Positions 56,399-60,000 of a DNA stretch of 60,000 nt are shown piece after piece. Source of the DNA: Zygnema cylindricum (taxonomy: Eukaryota > Streptophyta > Zygnematophyceae > Zygnematales > Zygnemataceae). Under the pieces are notes generated by a model. That model searched no databases. It saw nothing but the letters and a program-made list of their open reading frames with translations, and was not told where the DNA came from. Position 1 is the stretch's first letter. Each line of letters starts with the position of its first letter. The stretch lies in the NCBI GenBank assembly GCA_037447655.1, contig JBBHKE010001325.1, forward strand, positions 188,001 through 248,000. The letters are read 5' to 3'. Position numbers and translations under genes: made by a program.

Positions 56399-58210
56399 CT
56401 ACACCACTTCTCTATGAAACGACTCAAAATCTTCGGTCTCCCATTCAGCGTCCGTGTCATCGGGAACCTCATCCTCCCGAGTGTCGGCATCTTGAATGCC
56501 TCGCACAAAATCTCGTGCCACTATAGAGGGAATTGGCACCTCATCGCCTTCGAAATGGCACCGCCATTTCATGATGATAATTTGTAAATCCTGCGTGAGC
56601 ATGCTCTCCTCCCATTTCCCGTCCTTTAATGACAATCCGCACTGAATCATAGCTTTGCGTACGTAACCCATCCCATTGTTATCCTTCATTGCGTTCACTT
56701 CGCGAATTGAATCGCGAGCCAGCGTAAGGAAAAAAGCCTTCCAAGGCCCGAGTAGCTTCCCGGACCAAACCTTGCCACTCGGATGGGACCACGCATGCTT
56801 CTCGATCCCGTTAATTTTCCAATCCTCCCATTTCCGCGACCATACCTCTTTAATTTTGGAAATGACGAAGGAGTCGGCGGGTTGCACGAGGTGAGTCGCA
56901 CAAGGAGGGAAGAAGTGTAGTATAATCCTCTTGGCAAGTAAGACTCGGTTCAACTCCTCGGAATTGTTGTGACCGCCACAATTGTCGAGGAATATTATTT
57001 TTTCACGCCCTTTGCGGTCTCCTTGATAAGACTTCGGCTCTTCTATCCATTAATGGAATACGGTTTTATCATTCCATCTTTTAGGGCCGATTCGGTAGCA
57101 AACTCCTACAAAAAGAAAAAACAAAAGAAAGGAGAAAGGGTGAATTACGTTAAGGGGATTTAATGATGGAGGGAAAGGGAGGGAAGACGGAGAAATATTA
57201 AATGACGAGGAAAAGGACAAGGAGGGAGCATTAAGAACCAATAAAAAAGGGCAAAACATATATTCATATAGAGTATTGCGTAAAGATTGGTGATTTATAA
57301 GGGAGGTGAACATAAATCGAAGGATTTAAAATTTAATGAAACTTACCCGGTACATTGTCGGGAAGGCCGTTTAGCGGGTAATTACGAGCGCGGTTGGTTA
57401 ATATCAACATTGGAGCCTCTATTCGGACGTTCACCCCCCCCCCGTGAGTCGTACCATCAATGTCATGGACTCTCCGCCGCCCGCAATGTCCGCGTATCTA
57501 ACAACCTCGTCGCCGCGAAAGCCTAAAGTCTTTTTGTTGTCCATATTTACAATCAAATGCGTCTCGTCCATGTTCTCCACCAAATCCTCGTTAAAGAGAC
57601 CTATAATCCACCAATAAAATAGATAAATGCAATAGAAAACAAAACAGAAGTAAGTTCAATGAAAGGGGAAACAAAATACAAAACTTAATATGTCAAGAGG
57701 CAATAAATGGAATGGAAATACGAAGCATACCCGATTAGAATCCCTTTTTTAGTACGCCCATGTGATATGCCAGGGATCTTTCAATGTACTCCTCTTTCTC
57801 CAGACTTAGTTGTAGTTTCCCCTTTTGAGCTCGGGCGAGGATGCTATGCTTCTCAAAAAAGCGTTGAATCCAACGCCGACTGATTTTTGGCTTGATCTCT
57901 TCACAATTCTCGCTGGAAAATTCAGGCGCACCCTCTTTCTTCATTTTGGCGATGATTTGATTTGACATTTTTCGCACAATGATAGTAGACATTTTCAATC
58001 CCGCCTTCTGGAATCGGAAAAATTCGTCCACTAGTTCCTCGTGAACCTTGACAACCCATGGTAACTCTTTCCTTCCCCTTCCCGGTAACGCATTCGTTAC
58101 CGCCACACTCCTCTTTCCAAATCCCGCGGAAGATAAGGTGAGAGTAGTCTCCCTTATCCCTTTGAGTAGCGCGACCTGTTTTACCCACCACCGTCTCGCT
58201 TTCTGGTACT
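56399..58210 (-). pseudogene. pogo/Tigger-like transposase (CENP-B HTH + DDE), two stops
   Basis: Exons inferred on the minus strand: 58210-57731, 57600-57347, 57105-56399, joined by phase-consistent GT-AG introns. Exon 1 has a CENP-B-type helix-turn-helix (ISRRWIQRFFEKHSILARAQ). Exon 2 has the first catalytic Asp in LVENMDETHLIVNMD. Exon 3 has the second in KIIFLDNCGGHN and the third in HLVQPADSFVISKIK. All three acidic residues are present. TAA codons at 57737-57735 and 57052-57050 are the only in-frame breaks I see, so it is barely decayed. It would excise and insert DNA at TA sites. An upstream exon may exist. Confidence 0.82.
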
Positions 58211-58289
58211 CTGCGATTAGATTTATGAAGCAAAAAAAAAAATTAGTGACTGAATTCCTATGAAGATGTTTAACTTATTTAATCTCGTC

Positions 58290-58565
58290 TTTGCTGAATT
58301 AGCGACGACAGGTTGTCGTCGCCTAATTTAGCGACGACAATCTATCGTCGCTGAATTAGGCGACGACAACCTGTCGTCGCTAATTCAGCGACGACCATCT
58401 ACTGTGGTTGAATGGCAAAAAACTCGACTACCCTAAGATTCATGATTCCCCGACGACTGGAATTCCTCGCTGCTTACAGATGAACCTCTGTCAACGCTAT
58501 ATTGAACTTGCCCGACTAATTAAAAAAAAAAAAATTTGTGAGTATGTGGGTTAGCGACGACAAGA
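58290..58565. repeat. Array of GCGACGACA palindromes
   Basis: AATTAGCGACGACAGGTTGT, TTAGCGACGACAATCTATCG, GGCGACGACAACCTGTCGTC and CAGCGACGACCATCTAC follow one another with alternating orientation at 58297-58400, with a further GCGACGACA at 58554. Together with 55.6-55.92 kb they bracket the transposase gene. Confidence 0.75.
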
Positions 58566-58614
58566 AAAGAGAGAAAAGAAATTCTAATTAATTAGCAAGT
58601 AACATACATACCGA

Positions 58615-60000
58615 TTACTGCAATTTTTTTTTAGACAACTCCCGAGTGAGCATCGCTATTTGTTCTTGATGGGCGGCCAATTGGTCAGTGAGTGCCTCGA
58701 TTGTTCGTCGCCATTCCTCTTCTGTCGGTGGTGGAGGTGGGGTCATCGGACGCCGAACCTGTGGAATTTCGCAAAAACGGGCTTGCCTCACACGAACATT
58801 TCGGAACTTATGTAGAATCGCGGTACGAGCCTTGCGCAAAGCTATTACCTTTGGAGTTCTTCGACAATACTTTAGGACGGTATATAGACGAGGGTCCCAC
58901 GGATGGTAAAGCCGCAATAGGTGGGGAACATTCACGCGATACCCGCGGTCATCATGAACAATCCATGAATGTCGTGGATCCGCCGAATCGATTTGCCGTA
59001 TGTGGGCGAACGTCGAGCCTCGGTCGTCACCGTCGATGAAGAGCCACGTCGGATGAGCGGGAACATCTGGGGTGATGTCCAGAATCTCCGGTCGCGGATT
59101 TTCCCTTGGGTTTAGGGAGCGAGGTTCACCATACCTCCAATGTTTAGGCCATTCGGCAACCGGAATGAAGTGCTCGACCCGAGGCACAAAACTGTCCATG
59201 TCCTCCTCTCCCGTGGGAGGAGGAAAAAGACTAATCAGGATCCTCAACTCGGTAGGGAGCTTGAGGACCCGGATTTCCCAATACCACGCCTCTCTCCCTA
59301 TTTGTTGATAGAGGCACCTCAAACACGTCGTCATCATCCGCGTATTCATCCTTTTGTTGTTGTCCCTCGCTATCCGGACTTTGCTCGTCCTCAGTGGCGG
59401 GCTCATCCACATCCTTCCATTCTCGAATATCCGTGGGATGTTCTTCCTCGGGGGCTAGATTCTCAACCGGCGGTTCCTCCTCATCCACAATGCTCTCATT
59501 GCTACAAGAAGTGGATGGGACGTAATCTTCATCACTCCATTGACTAACTTTCCGCTTTCCAAGTTTTATTTCCCTCCTCCTCTCTAACATTTTCTGTGCC
59601 TCACTCCCTCCCCCATCCTCCCGCTCATGAAAAATCGACTCTTTCCTTTTAATTATCTTCTTCCTCTCAACTCTTCCCACCACCTCACTTCCCTCCACTT
59701 CCTCAACCATCGCCCCTTTTCCCCTTCCTTCTTCATTTAACGCCTGCTCCCCTCCCGCCTCACCTATTTCCTCCCTCCCCCTATCATCCCCTCCCGCCTC
59801 ACCTATTTCCTCCCTCCCCTATCATCAGATACCTTATATTTTTTTGTCATCCTCGTACTCCTCCTCTTTACTCCTCCACCCGTCTCTGTTCCCTCCCCTT
59901 CCTCAACCATCGCCCCTTTTCCGCTTCTTTCCACACCTGGTGCCGTGTCCCCTACCGCCTCACCAAGTTCCTCCTCCCCCCTCCTACCAAAAACCCTAAT
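58615..60000 (-). pseudogene. Unrecognised protein-coding region, continues past window
   Basis: The minus strand is coding-like from the right edge. An N-terminal part has repeated modules (GKGAMVEEGEG, later GKGAMVEEVEG; and REEIGEAGGDD twice) plus RRSTRMTKKYKVS, then an acidic region (59710-59231: EDEQSPDSEGQQQKDEYADD). After a frame change between 59412 and 59231 a folded-looking part follows (HFIPVAEWPKHWRYGEPRSL, HPTWLFIDGDDRGSTFAHIR, WIVHDDRGYRVNVPHLLRLY). A proline run and a C-terminal coiled coil end it (ALTDQLAAHQEQIAMLTREL). At least two frame changes are needed, one in the 38-bp duplicated segment near 59790. It is not a known transposase to me. It may be an accessory transposon ORF or a host gene remnant. 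Confidence 0.5.

Noticed and set aside
58297-58400. CRISPR-like array of short repeats
   Set aside because: The repeats alternate in orientation with spacers of a few bases and recur at other loci in a eukaryotic genome, fitting transposon subterminal palindromes.

Overview
This is a nuclear window from a streptophyte (a land plant or charophyte alga). Two host genes have ordinary GT-AG introns: a plant-type prolyl 4-hydroxylase in eight exons, and a SURP+CID splicing factor related to CHERP. Most of the rest is transposable-element sequence. I cannot name the species. The intron sizes, CENP-B/pogo-type transposase, non-LTR element and low-complexity tracts suggest a repeat-rich genome.

Layout. 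1-25.3 kb holds two stacks of nested transposons. In stack 1 a hAT-like transposase relic (minus) is split by Ty1/copia element A (minus, 2281-14458, target duplication TCTTC). A is itself split by copia element B (plus, 7469-13403, target duplication CTCCA). In stack 2 a foldback element (from about 15599, resuming 25275-25331) is split by a TA-flanked MITE. The MITE is split by gag-only copia element D (plus, 16519-25081, target duplication CTTAA). D's 5' LTR is split by gag-only copia element C (minus, 17469-21894). A further C-family LTR runs off the left edge. 25.4-29.3 kb has a 1.5 kb foldback and several MITE copies. 29.5-31.05 kb has a broken fragment of an AAMP-like WD40 gene with duplicated splice-site segments. 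31.1-35.5 kb has palindromic motif clusters, a long purine microsatellite, another repeat family and MITEs. 35.7-41.5 kb is the P4H gene. 43-45.8 kb is a decayed non-LTR retrotransposon. 45.9-47.3 kb is low-complexity and tandem-repeat DNA. 49.1-52.5 kb is the CHERP-like gene. 55.6-58.4 kb is a pogo-like transposase gene between palindromic motif clusters. 58.6-60 kb is an unrecognised broken coding region that continues off the right edge.

Most interesting biology. All copia families here appear to be primed by an internal (anticodon-region) half of initiator tRNA-Met. In all of them gag starts inside the LTR, so the primer-binding site is translated (Gln-Val-Met-Gly). Elements C and D carry only gag plus a degraded but in-frame remnant of reverse transcriptase/RNase H. 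They share an in-frame TAG just before the zinc knuckle, and 340 open codons follow it in D. The A, C and D LTRs also carry antisense tRNA-like modules and a conserved hairpin in the leader. Element C joins D without a target duplication and keeps polypurine-tract sequence outside its LTR, which suggests unusual integration.
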